Positions 41,090 to 49,312 of a stretch of DNA of 64,000 nt are shown piece by piece. Origin of the DNA: JANQMY01 sp965228775 (GTDB lineage: Bacteria; Pseudomonadota; Alphaproteobacteria; JANQMY01); the NCBI GenBank assembly GCA_965228775.1, contig OZ245840.1:1612001-1676000 (forward strand). The letters are read 5' to 3'. Below the pieces are notes generated by a model. The model searched no databases. It saw only the letters and a program-made list of their open reading frames with translations, and was not told the origin of the DNA. Numbering within the stretch: the first letter of the stretch is position 1; each line of letters begins with the position of its first letter. Made by a program: the position numbers and the translations under genes.

Positions 41090-42478
41090 TTATCGTATCA
41101 AGGGCGACCAGGCCGGATCAGACGCTTCGTGGGGAGTTGTCACCAATCTTTCGTTGTATCCCGTCAAATCGACTGACCAGAGTTTCACGGACCCGCCGGT
41201 TCCATCACGGCGCGTTGGTGTTTGTCTAAAAAACATCAGCACGCGACCGTTTGGTGACCATGTGGGCCCTTCGTCCAAAAAACTTTCCGTTAGCAAACGT
41301 TCACCGCTTCCGTCAGGACGCATAACGCCGATATAGAAGCGGCCCCTATAAATTTTTGTAAACGCGATCAAATCACCTCGGGGCGACCAGACCGGCGTCG
41401 CATATCGACCGTCACCAAAGCTGATACGCTGCGCATTACTGCCATCAACGTTCATCACATAGAGCTGCTGACCACCGCTGCGATCCGAGTTAAACGTCAC
41501 CCGGCGTCCATCCGGTGCGTAGGAAGGCGATGTATCGATTGCCGGATCATATGTCAGCCGCCGTTTGATGCGGTTGCGCAGATCCATTGAATAAATGTCC
41601 GTATTACTGTTCTTCGCCAGGCTCATGATGATGGTTTCGCCATCGGGCGAGAAACGCGGCGCAAACGTCATCCCTTCAAAATCGCCAACAATTTCCTGCT
41701 GACCCGTTTCGATGTTGAAGAGATATACCCGCGGCAGATTGTTATAATACGAAAGATACGTGATCTCTTGCGAAGACGGGCTGAAGCGCGGCGTCAAAAC
41801 CAAATGTGCACCATCGGTCAGATAGGACGTGTTCGCCCCGTCCTGATCCATGATCGCCAACCGCTTTACGCGCTTGGTTTTGGGGCCTGTTTCTGCCACG
41901 AACACCACGCGTGTATCAAAATAACCGGTCTCGCCGGTGAGACGTTCGTAAATCGCGTCAGAGATTAGGTGAGCCACCCGGCGCCAATTGTCCGGCGTCG
42001 TATAATATTGCAAGCCGGTCATTTGCTCTTCGGCAAACACATCCCACAGACGGAATTCGATCCGCAGACGTCCATCATCCTGAAGCGTGGACTGCCCGGT
42101 CACAAGCGCCTGGGACTTGATGATCCGCCAATCACCAAAACGCGGGCGCGAATTGATATCTTTGATCTCTTCGATATACGCGCCGGAGTCGATCGCCCGG
42201 AACAGACCTGACCGTTCCAGATTGTTGAGGATTACTTGCGCCAGGTCACGATTGACAGAATCAGCAGGTGCACCGGATTCGATAAAATCAGGGATCGCGA
42301 TCGGAAGCGGCTCCACATTGGCATTGGTGATGTCGATCTGAAGCACCGCCTGCGCCTGCTGCACCGTCAGCGGCATTGTCATCATTGCCACGACCGCCGC
42401 GCACGTTGCGCCAACCCTGGCACCGAACCGAGCAATCTTTGAAAATGCGTTTCCAACAAAGGTTATGGGTCTAACCAC
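41090..42478 (-). CDS. tolB: Tol-Pal system protein TolB
   Basis: I choose GTG 42478, which has AGGGAG 7 bp upstream and overlaps the tolA stop by 8 bp. A GTG 13 codons earlier has no ribosome binding site. The 462 residues comprise a signal peptide with a long n-region (ending QQAQA), an N-terminal domain VLQIDITNANVEPLPIAIPDF, and six WD40-like beta-propeller blades. These show as repeated FSPDGETIIMS, YAPDGRRVTFNSDRSGGQQLYVMNVDG and WSPRGDLIAFTKI. TolB is periplasmic and shuttles between Pal and TolA. Confidence 0.93.
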   Translation of the reverse strand: MVRPITFVGNAFSKIARFGARVGATCAAVVAMMTMPLTVQQAQAVLQIDITNANVEPLPIAIPDFIESGAPADSVNRDLAQVILNNLERSGLFRAIDSGAYIEEIKDINSRPRFGDWRIIKSQALVTGQSTLQDDGRLRIEFRLWDVFAEEQMTGLQYYTTPDNWRRVAHLISDAIYERLTGETGYFDTRVVFVAETGPKTKRVKRLAIMDQDGANTSYLTDGAHLVLTPRFSPSSQEITYLSYYNNLPRVYLFNIETGQQEIVGDFEGMTFAPRFSPDGETIIMSLAKNSNTDIYSMDLRNRIKRRLTYDPAIDTSPSYAPDGRRVTFNSDRSGGQQLYVMNVDGSNAQRISFGDGRYATPVWSPRGDLIAFTKIYRGRFYIGVMRPDGSGERLLTESFLDEGPTWSPNGRVLMFFRQTPTRRDGTGGSVKLWSVDLTGYNERLVTTPHEASDPAWSPLIR

Positions 42479-43349
42479 CGAGAAGCTCCCTTGGGTCAAA
42501 GCGTAATTCGATTTCACGCCAGTTCGAATATTTCTCGACCGGCAATTTGTATGGTTCGCAACGGCGTACCGCGCGGACAGCAGCTTCCGCCGCCACTCGG
42601 AAATACTGGTCCGTGATCACTCGGGCCCGATCCCGCTGGGCAACTTCCGGCGCTGACGCCAACGTGCCATCAGGATTGAGCGAAATTTTGACGGTGACGA
42701 CTAAATCTTCGGGATTTGCAGCACCGGCCGGAAAATTCCAGCATCTTTCTACCTGTGCCCGCAGGGCATCGATCTCGCTAAGGGTTACCGATGTACCTAA
42801 GCCCACCCGCTGGGTGGCAGGGCCACTGGACGATTGCGGTTCGGAATCCGTGTCCGCTTCTTGGCGCTGTTTCGGCTCTTCAGGCAGTTTGTCCAGCAGA
42901 GCGGCAACCTTGTTCAGATCGAAACTCTTCTTTTTCGGCGGCACTTTCGGCTTCACGCGCGGTGCAGCCTTGGCGGTCACCTTCGGTTTCGGCTTTTCAA
43001 CCTTCTTGGGCTTTTCTTCTTCCTTTGGCTCCGGCTTTGGCTCCAGTTTCGGGGCGGGCTCCGGCTCAGCCTCAGGTTCCGGCGGGGGTGGCGGTTTTGG
43101 GGCCGCTTCCGCCGTTTTCTTCGGCTCAGGTTCTGGTTCGGGCTCCGGTTCTGGGTTTACCTCTTCTTTCGGATCTTCCTTTTCAGGTTCCGGATTGGCC
43201 TTGATGTTGGTCACATCGCCGATTTCAAATTCAATCGGTATGGCCAGTGGTGGGCGATCCACTTCCGTCGACCAACGGGGCAGCACAATCATGGTGGCCA
43301 AAAGGACACCAACATGCAGACCCGCTGATAGAATAAGCCCAGAACGCAT
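42471..43349 (-). CDS. tolA: TolA-like energy-transducing protein
   Basis: The 292-residue protein has one N-terminal membrane span (about 4-24). Its central region (about 50-145) is rich in Pro-Glu and Lys-Pro (PEPEPEPEPEPKK, PPPPPEPEAEPEP), more like TonB than the long Ala/Lys/Glu helix of enteric TolA. The C-terminal domain (about 190-292) has EIDALRAQVERCWNFPAGAANPEDLVVTVKISLNPDGTL and ends with RRCEPYKLPVEKYSNWREIELRFDPREL, a TolA/TonB-C fold. Its position between tolR and tolB fixes its identity. It links the TolQR motor to TolB and Pal. Confidence 0.9.
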   Translation of the reverse strand: MRSGLILSAGLHVGVLLATMIVLPRWSTEVDRPPLAIPIEFEIGDVTNIKANPEPEKEDPKEEVNPEPEPEPEPEPKKTAEAAPKPPPPPEPEAEPEPAPKLEPKPEPKEEEKPKKVEKPKPKVTAKAAPRVKPKVPPKKKSFDLNKVAALLDKLPEEPKQRQEADTDSEPQSSSGPATQRVGLGTSVTLSEIDALRAQVERCWNFPAGAANPEDLVVTVKISLNPDGTLASAPEVAQRDRARVITDQYFRVAAEAAVRAVRRCEPYKLPVEKYSNWREIELRFDPRELLGG

Positions 43350-43358
43350 AAATTGGCC

Positions 43359-43808
43359 TTATTGACCGCTAGGCGTTTCACTCACCATAGCGATGCGTCG
43401 AAATCCCGCCTGGTTCATGGTCGCCATTACTTTGAGAACAGTTCCATAGTCCACAGTGGTATCGCCGCGCACATAAATGCGTTCGTCGAAACCGCTTTCC
43501 GCAATCGCCATGAGACGCGGCACAAGTTTTTCGATTTCAACTTCCGTTTCCTGAAGATAGATCAGACCGTCCTTATCCACCGTCACGGTCAATGGTTCCT
43601 CATCACCGGTGAGCGGCGGCGCCTTTGCTTGAGGCAGGTCAACAGACACGCCAACCGTCAACAGCGGAGCGGCAATCATGAAAATAATCAGCAGCACCAA
43701 CATGACATCCACCAGAGGCGTCACGTTGATTTCGCTCATGGGCCGAAGGTTCGCTCCGGCGCGGCCATTTCGCTTGCCGTTGCCGCCATTCCCCAGTGAG
43801 GCGCCCAT
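43359..43808 (-). CDS. tolR: Tol-Pal system proton channel subunit TolR
   Basis: The 149-residue ExbD/TolR protein has one membrane span (about 34-52) preceded by MSEINVTPLVDVMLVLLIIFMIAAP. This contains the conserved Asp (PLVDV) that carries protons. The periplasmic domain ends with GTVLKVMATMNQAGFRRIAMVSET. A longer N-terminus (GGNGKRNGRAGANLRP) is basic and glycine-rich. The gene begins directly after tolQ and is 9 bp from tolA. Confidence 0.95.
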   Translation of the reverse strand: MGASLGNGGNGKRNGRAGANLRPMSEINVTPLVDVMLVLLIIFMIAAPLLTVGVSVDLPQAKAPPLTGDEEPLTVTVDKDGLIYLQETEVEIEKLVPRLMAIAESGFDERIYVRGDTTVDYGTVLKVMATMNQAGFRRIAMVSETPSGQ

Positions 43809-44540
43809 TTAGCGAGCCCTTTCATCGAGCTGACGGGACAGGATGGCGGAGAATTCGTCCGAAAATCCTTCAAGACGTGTGGTGTAACGGTTCAGGTCGT
43901 TACTGAATTTGTTGTAGGCGACCACAGCGGGAATTGCCGCGGCAAGGCCGAGTGCCGTCGCAAACAGCGCTTCCGCAATGCCAGGCGCAACAACAGCCAA
44001 ATTCGTATCGTGACTTGCGGCAATCGCTTGGAAGGAATTCATAATTCCCCAAACGGTGCCAAACAGGCCGACGAATGGCGCGGTCGATCCAACCGTTGCC
44101 AAAAAACCGAGCTGGCGTTCCAAACGCCCCACTTCGCGGGCAACTGTCACGGACATAACCCGGTCGATACGCTCTTTCACGCTGGCAGCTAAGCTGCCCG
44201 ACACAGATCCCGATTCGAAGGAACGGCGCCATTCGCGCATGGCGGACACAAACACGACCGCCATGGGGTTGTCCGGTTTCTGTCCGATGTTCTTATAAAG
44301 CTCGTCAAGGGATTTGCCGGACCAGAAAATCTGCTCAAACCGGTCAGATTTCTTCCGCGCACGTCCGAAACGGCCCGTCTTGTCGAAAATAATCGCCCAG
44401 GACCAAATAGACGCAAGAACCAAGCCCAGCATGACGGCTTGAACGACAATGTCTGCATCGCTGATCAGCGACCACAATGACATATCCGTTGCAGCCCCCA
44501 GAGGAACCCCAGTGTTCTCCGCAACCGTGCTATTGCTCAT
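43809..44540 (-). CDS. tolQ: Tol-Pal system proton channel subunit TolQ
   Basis: The 243-residue ExbB/TolQ/MotA-family protein has three spans: near 28-48 (IVVQAVMLGLVLASIWSWAIIF), near 145-165 (LGFLATVGSTAPFVGLFGTVWGIMNSF) and near 180-205 (APGIAEALFATALGLAAAIPAVVAYNKF). The conserved Thr/Ser and Pro-Phe-Gly positions of the channel are present. With TolR it forms the motor that energises TolA. It opens the tol block, 168 bp after ybgC. Confidence 0.95.
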   Translation of the reverse strand: MSNSTVAENTGVPLGAATDMSLWSLISDADIVVQAVMLGLVLASIWSWAIIFDKTGRFGRARKKSDRFEQIFWSGKSLDELYKNIGQKPDNPMAVVFVSAMREWRRSFESGSVSGSLAASVKERIDRVMSVTVAREVGRLERQLGFLATVGSTAPFVGLFGTVWGIMNSFQAIAASHDTNLAVVAPGIAEALFATALGLAAAIPAVVAYNKFSNDLNRYTTRLEGFSDEFSAILSRQLDERAR

Positions 44541-44708
44541 GCCCGCGCTTTCCCTTCTTAAGCGTGTTGCCGAATGACGTGGCGCAAAACTGAAATGGGC
44601 GCCGACAGATTGACAGCGCCTTTTGCCCCCTTACTCCCCTGGCAAATACCCTGGGAAATGTGTCGAAACTTGGGCGCCGTTTGGTCAATGTTAAGGATGC
44701 TAAAGCCC

Positions 44709-45161
44709 TTAATCCGCCCCGGAAAGATAGGGTGTAAGAGCCTCACGTATCGTTAACGGCAAGCGGCGCGGCCGCCCCGACTCATTGATACACACGGCAT
44801 GAACCGTTGCGGTTACCAAATCCTTACCATCCCGCTGAATAGCCTGTCCGGCCCACAGGCTGGCGCCGCTAAACTTCTGATATTGCGTGCGAACTTCCAA
44901 AACGTCGTCAATTTCGGCGGGACCAATGAAGTCGAGATGGATTGACCGGATGGCAAAGGCCAATGGCGGGTCCATTTCCCATAGAGACTTGTGATGAATG
45001 CCGATGGTTCGCAGAAAATCGGTCCGCCCACGCTCAAAGAATTTGAGGTAATTGGCGTGGTAGACAATCCCCGTGAAATCCGTTTCCTCGTAGTAGATCC
45101 GCACCGGCAGCAAATGAGTCTTGCCGTCCATATAGCCTGATTGTGGCAAGTGTGGGTCCAT
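44709..45161 (-). CDS. ybgC: Tol-Pal-associated acyl-CoA thioesterase YbgC
   Basis: The 150-residue hotdog-fold thioesterase has the active-site segment VRIYYEETDFTGIVYHANYLKFFERGRTDFLRTIG, whose Asp of ETDFTG is the catalytic residue of the 4HBT family. YbgC hydrolyses acyl-CoA and is tied to phospholipid metabolism and the tol operon. It starts 8 bp after ruvB, so the ruv and tol blocks may share transcripts. Confidence 0.93.
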   Translation of the reverse strand: MDPHLPQSGYMDGKTHLLPVRIYYEETDFTGIVYHANYLKFFERGRTDFLRTIGIHHKSLWEMDPPLAFAIRSIHLDFIGPAEIDDVLEVRTQYQKFSGASLWAGQAIQRDGKDLVTATVHAVCINESGRPRRLPLTIREALTPYLSGAD

Positions 45162-45169
45162 GACTGAAT

Positions 45170-46225
45170 CTAGGCGTTTTTGTTCGTTTGGATCTTGTCG
45201 AGAAGATCGCCCACCGGCTTTGGCGGCACCTCAAGCCCCATATGGCGATGGGCCAGCGCGGTGGTCATGCGTCCGCGCGGAGTGCGTTCGATAAAACCTT
45301 GCTGCATGAGGAACGGTTCAATGACGTCTTCGATGGCATCGCGGGATTCACCCATCGCAGCCGCGATGGTTTCGATGCCCACGGGGCCGCCCGTGAACAG
45401 CTCGCCCACCGTCTTCAGGTAACGATGGTCCATGGCATCAAGGCCCAGCGGATCGACCTCCAAGCGGCGAAGGGCGTTGTCGGCAACATCCGCGTCGATG
45501 ACTTTCTTCTTTTCCACTTCGGCAAAATCGCGGACACGGCGCAGCAACCGCCCGGCAACACGCGGCGTACCCCGCGACCGGCGGGCCACTTCAGCGGCGC
45601 CATCGGGCGTCATCTCGGCGCTGAAAATGTCGGCGGCACGCGTAACGATCTGCACCAGTTCAGCCTCGGTGTAGTAATTGAGATGAAACGGAATGCCGAA
45701 CCGGTCCCGCAACGGCGTGGCCAGAAGACCGGAACGCGTCGTCGCCGCCACCAGCGTAAATCGGGCCAAATCGATCCGCACCGACCGAGCGGCAGGGCCT
45801 TCGCCGATCAAAAGGTCGAGCTGGAAATCTTCCATGGCGGGGTACAGCACTTCTTCAACCGCCGGCGACAGGCGATGGATTTCGTCGATGAACAGAACAT
45901 CGCGCGGCTCCAGATTGGTGAGGATCGCAGCAAGATCCCCCGCCTTTGTGAGGATCGGCCCCGATGTGGCTCTGAAGTTGACGCCCAGTTCCCGCGCAAC
46001 GATTTGAGCCAGTGTCGTTTTGCCCAAACCCGGCGGGCCGGACAGCAACACATGGTCCAGGGCTTCTTCGCGGCTTCGCGCGGCTTCCACGAAAACCCGT
46101 AAATTCGCGCGTACCTGTTCCTGACCGACAAATTCTTCGAGTGCCAATGGCCGCAGGGCCGGATCCAGTGATTGATCCGCCCCCTGAGGAGATGAACTGA
46201 TAATGCGGTCGCTTTCTGCGGTCAC
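45170..46225 (-). CDS. ruvB: Holliday junction branch migration helicase RuvB
   Basis: The 351-residue AAA+ motor has LLSGPPGLGKTTLAQIVARELG (Walker A near 62), DVLFIDEIHRLSPAVEEVLYPAMEDF (Walker B), LVAATTRSGLLATPLRDRFG (sensor 1 and Arg finger region), and C-terminal PRGRMTTALAHRHMG (DNA-binding winged helix). It drives branch migration on RuvA-bound junctions. The start overlaps ruvA by 4 bp. Confidence 0.96.
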   Translation of the reverse strand: MTAESDRIISSSPQGADQSLDPALRPLALEEFVGQEQVRANLRVFVEAARSREEALDHVLLSGPPGLGKTTLAQIVARELGVNFRATSGPILTKAGDLAAILTNLEPRDVLFIDEIHRLSPAVEEVLYPAMEDFQLDLLIGEGPAARSVRIDLARFTLVAATTRSGLLATPLRDRFGIPFHLNYYTEAELVQIVTRAADIFSAEMTPDGAAEVARRSRGTPRVAGRLLRRVRDFAEVEKKKVIDADVADNALRRLEVDPLGLDAMDHRYLKTVGELFTGGPVGIETIAAAMGESRDAIEDVIEPFLMQQGFIERTPRGRMTTALAHRHMGLEVPPKPVGDLLDKIQTNKNA

Positions 46226-46848
46226 CGGCTAAGCTCCTTCAGGCTTTCGCGGATCAACGTCTCCAAAGGCGGCGCCCCCTCATGGGCGTTAAGAATGCCC
46301 GAAATGGTTTGAGCGGCCTGGCTTTCATTATAGCCGAGATTGACCAAGGCGGAGAGCGCTTCAGCGGAAGCCGCAGACGCACCATTCCCCTCAGAGGCGT
46401 CCGGTTTCTTGACCGCGCCGGTCGGCACTACATCCGCGCCCAGGGACGGTAATTGCTTATCCTTTAGCTCCGTCAAGATACGCGCGGCGAGGCGGGGACC
46501 CACACCCGGCGCCCGGTTGATGGCAGCCTTGTCCTGGAACTGGATCGCATTGGCAAGATCCGGCGCCGACAGAATGCTGAGAAGCGCAAGGGCTACCTTC
46601 GCGCCCACCCCCTGGACCGATTGCAGCAACCGGAACCAATCGCGTTCCTCCGGCGTTTCGAAACCGAAAAGCTTGATCGCGTCTTCGCGCACATGGGTTT
46701 CGATAGACAGAGAAAGAGCCGTGCCCTTTTCGGGCAGGCGCGCCAGGGTGCGCGTACTGCATTGCACATGATAGCCAACGCCCTGCACGTCGATTATGAC
46801 CCAATCTTCGCCGATGTCGTCGAGGATACCTTTAAGCTTACCGATCAT
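46222..46848 (-). CDS. ruvA: Holliday junction DNA-binding protein RuvA
   Basis: The 208-residue protein has an N-terminal OB fold (MIGKLKGILDDIGEDWVIIDVQGVGYHVQCS), two helix-hairpin-helix motifs (LLQSVQGVGAKVALALLSI and NRAPGVGPRLAARILTELKDK), and a C-terminal domain that contacts RuvB (ALVNLGYNESQAAQTI). It binds four-way junctions as a tetramer. It overlaps ruvB by 4 bp and is separated from ruvC by a palindromic repeat. Confidence 0.96.
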   Translation of the reverse strand: MIGKLKGILDDIGEDWVIIDVQGVGYHVQCSTRTLARLPEKGTALSLSIETHVREDAIKLFGFETPEERDWFRLLQSVQGVGAKVALALLSILSAPDLANAIQFQDKAAINRAPGVGPRLAARILTELKDKQLPSLGADVVPTGAVKKPDASEGNGASAASAEALSALVNLGYNESQAAQTISGILNAHEGAPPLETLIRESLKELSR

Positions 46849-46891
46849 ACGCGCACCACATCTTCCGTACCCGGTGTAGTCCGTTCCTGCA

Positions 46892-46952
46892 TTTCAAAAG
46901 GGTCAGACCCCATTGAAACCCACCTTTTCAATGGGGTCTGACCCCTTTGAAA
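46892..46952. repeat. GGGGTCAGACCCC palindrome, copy 1 (encodes the RuvC tail)
   Basis: Arms of 27 bp (46892-46918 and 46926-46952) pair with one mismatch around a 7-bp loop. The core is AAGGGTCAGACCCCATTGAAA, nearly the same as copy 2 at 47488-47550. The ruvC stop codon (46903-46905) lies inside the left arm, so roughly the last 16 codons of ruvC are repeat sequence. Confidence 0.85.
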
Positions 46953-47472
46953 CATCTTTCGTATCCTGAGCCGCCTTTCGCCGCGCGAGAGCATTACCAC
47001 GGTGATGGGCATGGCAAATCGCGATCGCCAGCGCGTCCGCCGCATCGAAGCCCTTCACTTTTACCGACGGCAGCAGCACACCAATCATTGTACTGATTTG
47101 TTCCTTGGTGGCGTGACCATTGCCGACGATCGACTTCTTGACCAGATTGGGCGCGTATTCCGCCACCTCAATGGCCACCAAGGCTGGTGCCAGCAACGCA
47201 ATGCCCCGCGCATGCCCAAGCTTCAATGCGGAAACAGGATCTTTGTTGACGAAGGTCTTTTCGATGGCCGCCGACTGCGGGGCCCATTCGGCGATAACCT
47301 CCGCAAGCCCCTGATGGAGGACCGCAAGCCGCTCCGGATCTGACTGATCGGACTTCGTTTGAATGGTGCCGTGCGCGACATGACGCAATTGAGAGCCTGC
47401 GCTTTCGATGACCCCCCAACCGGTGCGGCGCAAGCCAGGATCAAGACCCAATATTCGGAGTGAGGCGGTCAT
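46903..47472 (-). CDS. ruvC: Crossover junction endodeoxyribonuclease RuvC
   Basis: I choose ATG 47472 (MTASLRILGLDPGLRRTGWGV) over a GTG four codons upstream, giving 189 residues. The catalytic acids are in ILGLDPGLRRTGWG (Asp near 11), AAIEKTFVNKDPVSALKLGHARGI (Glu near 70) and VKGFDAADALAIAICHAHH (Asp-Ala-Ala-Asp near 142). It cuts Holliday junctions as a dimer. The normal protein ends around the Arg-rich stretch near residue 170. Here a tail, KGSDPIEKVGFNGV, is added by the palindromic repeat. A second copy of that repeat lies just upstream of the gene. Confidence 0.94.
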   Translation of the reverse strand: MTASLRILGLDPGLRRTGWGVIESAGSQLRHVAHGTIQTKSDQSDPERLAVLHQGLAEVIAEWAPQSAAIEKTFVNKDPVSALKLGHARGIALLAPALVAIEVAEYAPNLVKKSIVGNGHATKEQISTMIGVLLPSVKVKGFDAADALAIAICHAHHRGNALARRKAAQDTKDVSKGSDPIEKVGFNGV

Positions 47473-47487
47473 CGGCTGCCCCACTTC

Positions 47488-47550
47488 GTTTCAAAAGGGT
47501 CAGACCCCATTGAAACGCATGTTTTCAATGGGGTCTGACCCTTTTGAAAC
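47488..47550. repeat. GGGGTCAGACCCC palindrome, copy 2
   Basis: Perfect 28-bp arms (47488-47515 and 47523-47550) surround a 7-bp loop. It lies between yebC and ruvC, 16 bp upstream of the ruvC start codon, so in the yebC-ruvC transcript it would form a very stable hairpin. Together with copy 1 it brackets ruvC. Confidence 0.88.
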
Positions 47551-47571
47551 GCACCAATCAACAAAAAAGAC

Positions 47572-48318
47572 TCAAGCCGTGAGTTTCTGCATAACCTCTT
47601 CGGAGACTTCGAAATTGGCGTAGACGTTTTGAACATCGTCATTGTCTTCCAACGCATCCAGCATTTTGAGCAATGTGGAGGCTGCCTCCTCGTCTACGGC
47701 TATTTGATTCTGGGGCTTCCAGACAAGTTTTGCGGTGTCCGGCTCTCCCAACGCGGTTTCCAAGGCTTCCCGCACCTCATGCAGGCTCGACGGATCGCAA
47801 ATGAAATCATGTCCATCATCGCCTGATTCGCACTCATCGGCACCGGCTTCGATGGCGGCTTCCAACATCGTATCCGCATCGCCGGCCCCTGCCGGATAAT
47901 GGATGAGGCCCACATGATCGAACATGAAGGACACGCTGCCGGTTTCACCCATGTTTCCGCCATGCTTCGTGAACGCCGTGCGCACTTCGCTGGCCGTGCG
48001 GTTACGGTTGTCGGTCAAAGCTTCGACGATGACCGCAATGCCACCCGTGCCAAAGCCTTCATACCGAATTTCATCGTAAATTTCGGCATCACCCCCCTGA
48101 CTTTTCTTAATGGCGCGCTCGATATTGTCTTTCGGCATATTTTCCTTGCGCGCGGCAATAATGGCGGACCGCAGGCGCGGATTTTTGTCCGGGTCGGGCA
48201 TCCCCATCTTGGCCGCAACCGTGATTTCCTTGGCCAATTTCGAGAAAATCTTGGAGCGCTTCTTATCCTGAGCGCCCTTGCGGTACATGATGTTCTTAAA
48301 TTGTGAATGGCCTGCCAT
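47572..48318 (-). CDS. yebC: YebC/PmpR-family protein
   Basis: The 248-residue protein opens with MAGHSQFKNIMYRKGAQDKKRSKIFSKLAKEITVAAKMG and continues NPRLRSAIIAARKENMPKDNIERAIKK, the family signature. GFGTGGIAVIVEALTDNRNRTASEVR and GGNMGETGSVSFMFDHVG follow. YebC proteins were called transcription factors; recent work points to ribosome-associated help with translation of difficult (for example Pro-rich) sequences. It is next to ruvCAB, as in many bacteria. A GGTACC-loop palindrome lies 29 bp upstream. Confidence 0.95.
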   Translation of the reverse strand: MAGHSQFKNIMYRKGAQDKKRSKIFSKLAKEITVAAKMGMPDPDKNPRLRSAIIAARKENMPKDNIERAIKKSQGGDAEIYDEIRYEGFGTGGIAVIVEALTDNRNRTASEVRTAFTKHGGNMGETGSVSFMFDHVGLIHYPAGAGDADTMLEAAIEAGADECESGDDGHDFICDPSSLHEVREALETALGEPDTAKLVWKPQNQIAVDEEAASTLLKMLDALEDNDDVQNVYANFEVSEEVMQKLTA

Positions 48319-48346
48319 GGGTTTTTCCTTGGACTAAACGACTAAG

Positions 48347-48418
48347 CCATCCCACTCCCCCGTCCCAACCACCCGAGCCAGGGTACCTTGGGGTGGTTGG
48401 GACGGGGGAGTGGGATGG
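48347..48418. repeat. GGTACC-loop palindrome, copy 4
   Basis: Perfect 28-bp arms (48347-48374 and 48391-48418) surround a 16-bp loop with GGGTACCT. The arm middle is CCCCGTCCC as in copy 1, the outer part CCCACTC as in copy 3, each matched on the opposite arm. It lies between ymdB and yebC, 51 bp past the ymdB stop. Confidence 0.88.
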
Positions 48419-48469
48419 TCTAGCTCCTTCTAAATCTATGCTTTTATAGAGTTAGGGGGGGTGTTTTGG

Positions 48470-49294
48470 TCAACCCCCTGCGTCCAAAGACGGAAGTGTC
48501 TCTTGCAACCGGCCGCCAACGCGTACCGGCGCGACCTGTCGGGCCAGACCCGTTTTGGGGTCGGTGGCGACAAACACGCCACACAAGGTTGCCTCGCCCA
48601 TGGCAGGCGTGAACCGGCCACTGGCCATTTTGTTGGTGAAGCGGTGGAGGGGCTCATCTTTTTCCATGCCGATCACGGAATCATAATCCGCGCACGCGCC
48701 AGCATCGGTTTGATAAGCGGTGCCGCCCGGCAGGATCTGAGCATCCGCTGTCGGCACATGGCTGTGCGTGCCAACCACCAAGCTCGCCCTTCCATCCGCA
48801 AAATGGCCCATGGCCATTTTTTCAGACGTGGCTTCCCCGTGAAAATCGATCACCACCGCATCGGCATCAAGCCCCAAGCGGCATTGGTCGATCTGATCGC
48901 CCACCGCCGCGAACGGATCATCCAGCGGGTCCATGAACACCCGCCCCATGGCATTCACCACCAGCACACGGCCCTTGTCGCTTTCGTAGAGCCAACTGCC
49001 GCGGCCCGGCGTCTGTGCCGGGAAATTGACGGGGCGCAAGAGGCGGTGCTCATTGTCAATAAAGCTCAGGGTTTCGCGCTGGTCCCACACATGATTGCCG
49101 GTGCTGATCACATCCACGCCCGCATCAAAGAATTCCTGGCAGATCTTGGAAGTAATCCCGAAACCACCGGCCGCGTTTTCGCCGTTCACGATCACGAAAT
49201 CGAGCTGAAGACTTGTCTGTAAATCCGGCAGATGATCGAGGACCGCTTCCCGGCCGCGCCGGCCCACCACATCGCCGATAAAAAGTATATTCAA
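48470..49294 (-). CDS. YmdB-family (TIGR00282) metallophosphoesterase
   Basis: The start is TTG 49294, preceded by GGGGAG at a 6-bp spacing. The 274 residues include NILFIGDVVGRRGREAV (metal D), DFVIVNGENAAGGFG, GVDVISTGNHVWDQRE (GNH), VVIDFHGEATSEKMAMGHFADGRASLVVGTHSHVPTADA (HxEAT and GTHSHV) and TDAGACADYDSVIG. YmdB of Bacillus subtilis is a cyclic-nucleotide phosphodiesterase that affects biofilm choice. It starts 18 bp after the folate cyclo-ligase stop and is probably co-transcribed. Confidence 0.9.
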   Translation of the reverse strand: MNILFIGDVVGRRGREAVLDHLPDLQTSLQLDFVIVNGENAAGGFGITSKICQEFFDAGVDVISTGNHVWDQRETLSFIDNEHRLLRPVNFPAQTPGRGSWLYESDKGRVLVVNAMGRVFMDPLDDPFAAVGDQIDQCRLGLDADAVVIDFHGEATSEKMAMGHFADGRASLVVGTHSHVPTADAQILPGGTAYQTDAGACADYDSVIGMEKDEPLHRFTNKMASGRFTPAMGEATLCGVFVATDPKTGLARQVAPVRVGGRLQETLPSLDAGG

Positions 49295-49312
49295 TGCGAA
49301 CTCCCCGATGCC

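Noticed and set aside
5394..48418. GGTACC in the palindrome loops as a vector or linker (KpnI) artefact
   Set aside because: The four copies differ in arms and loops with compensatory changes, and sit in different genomic contexts, unlike a shared cloning linker.
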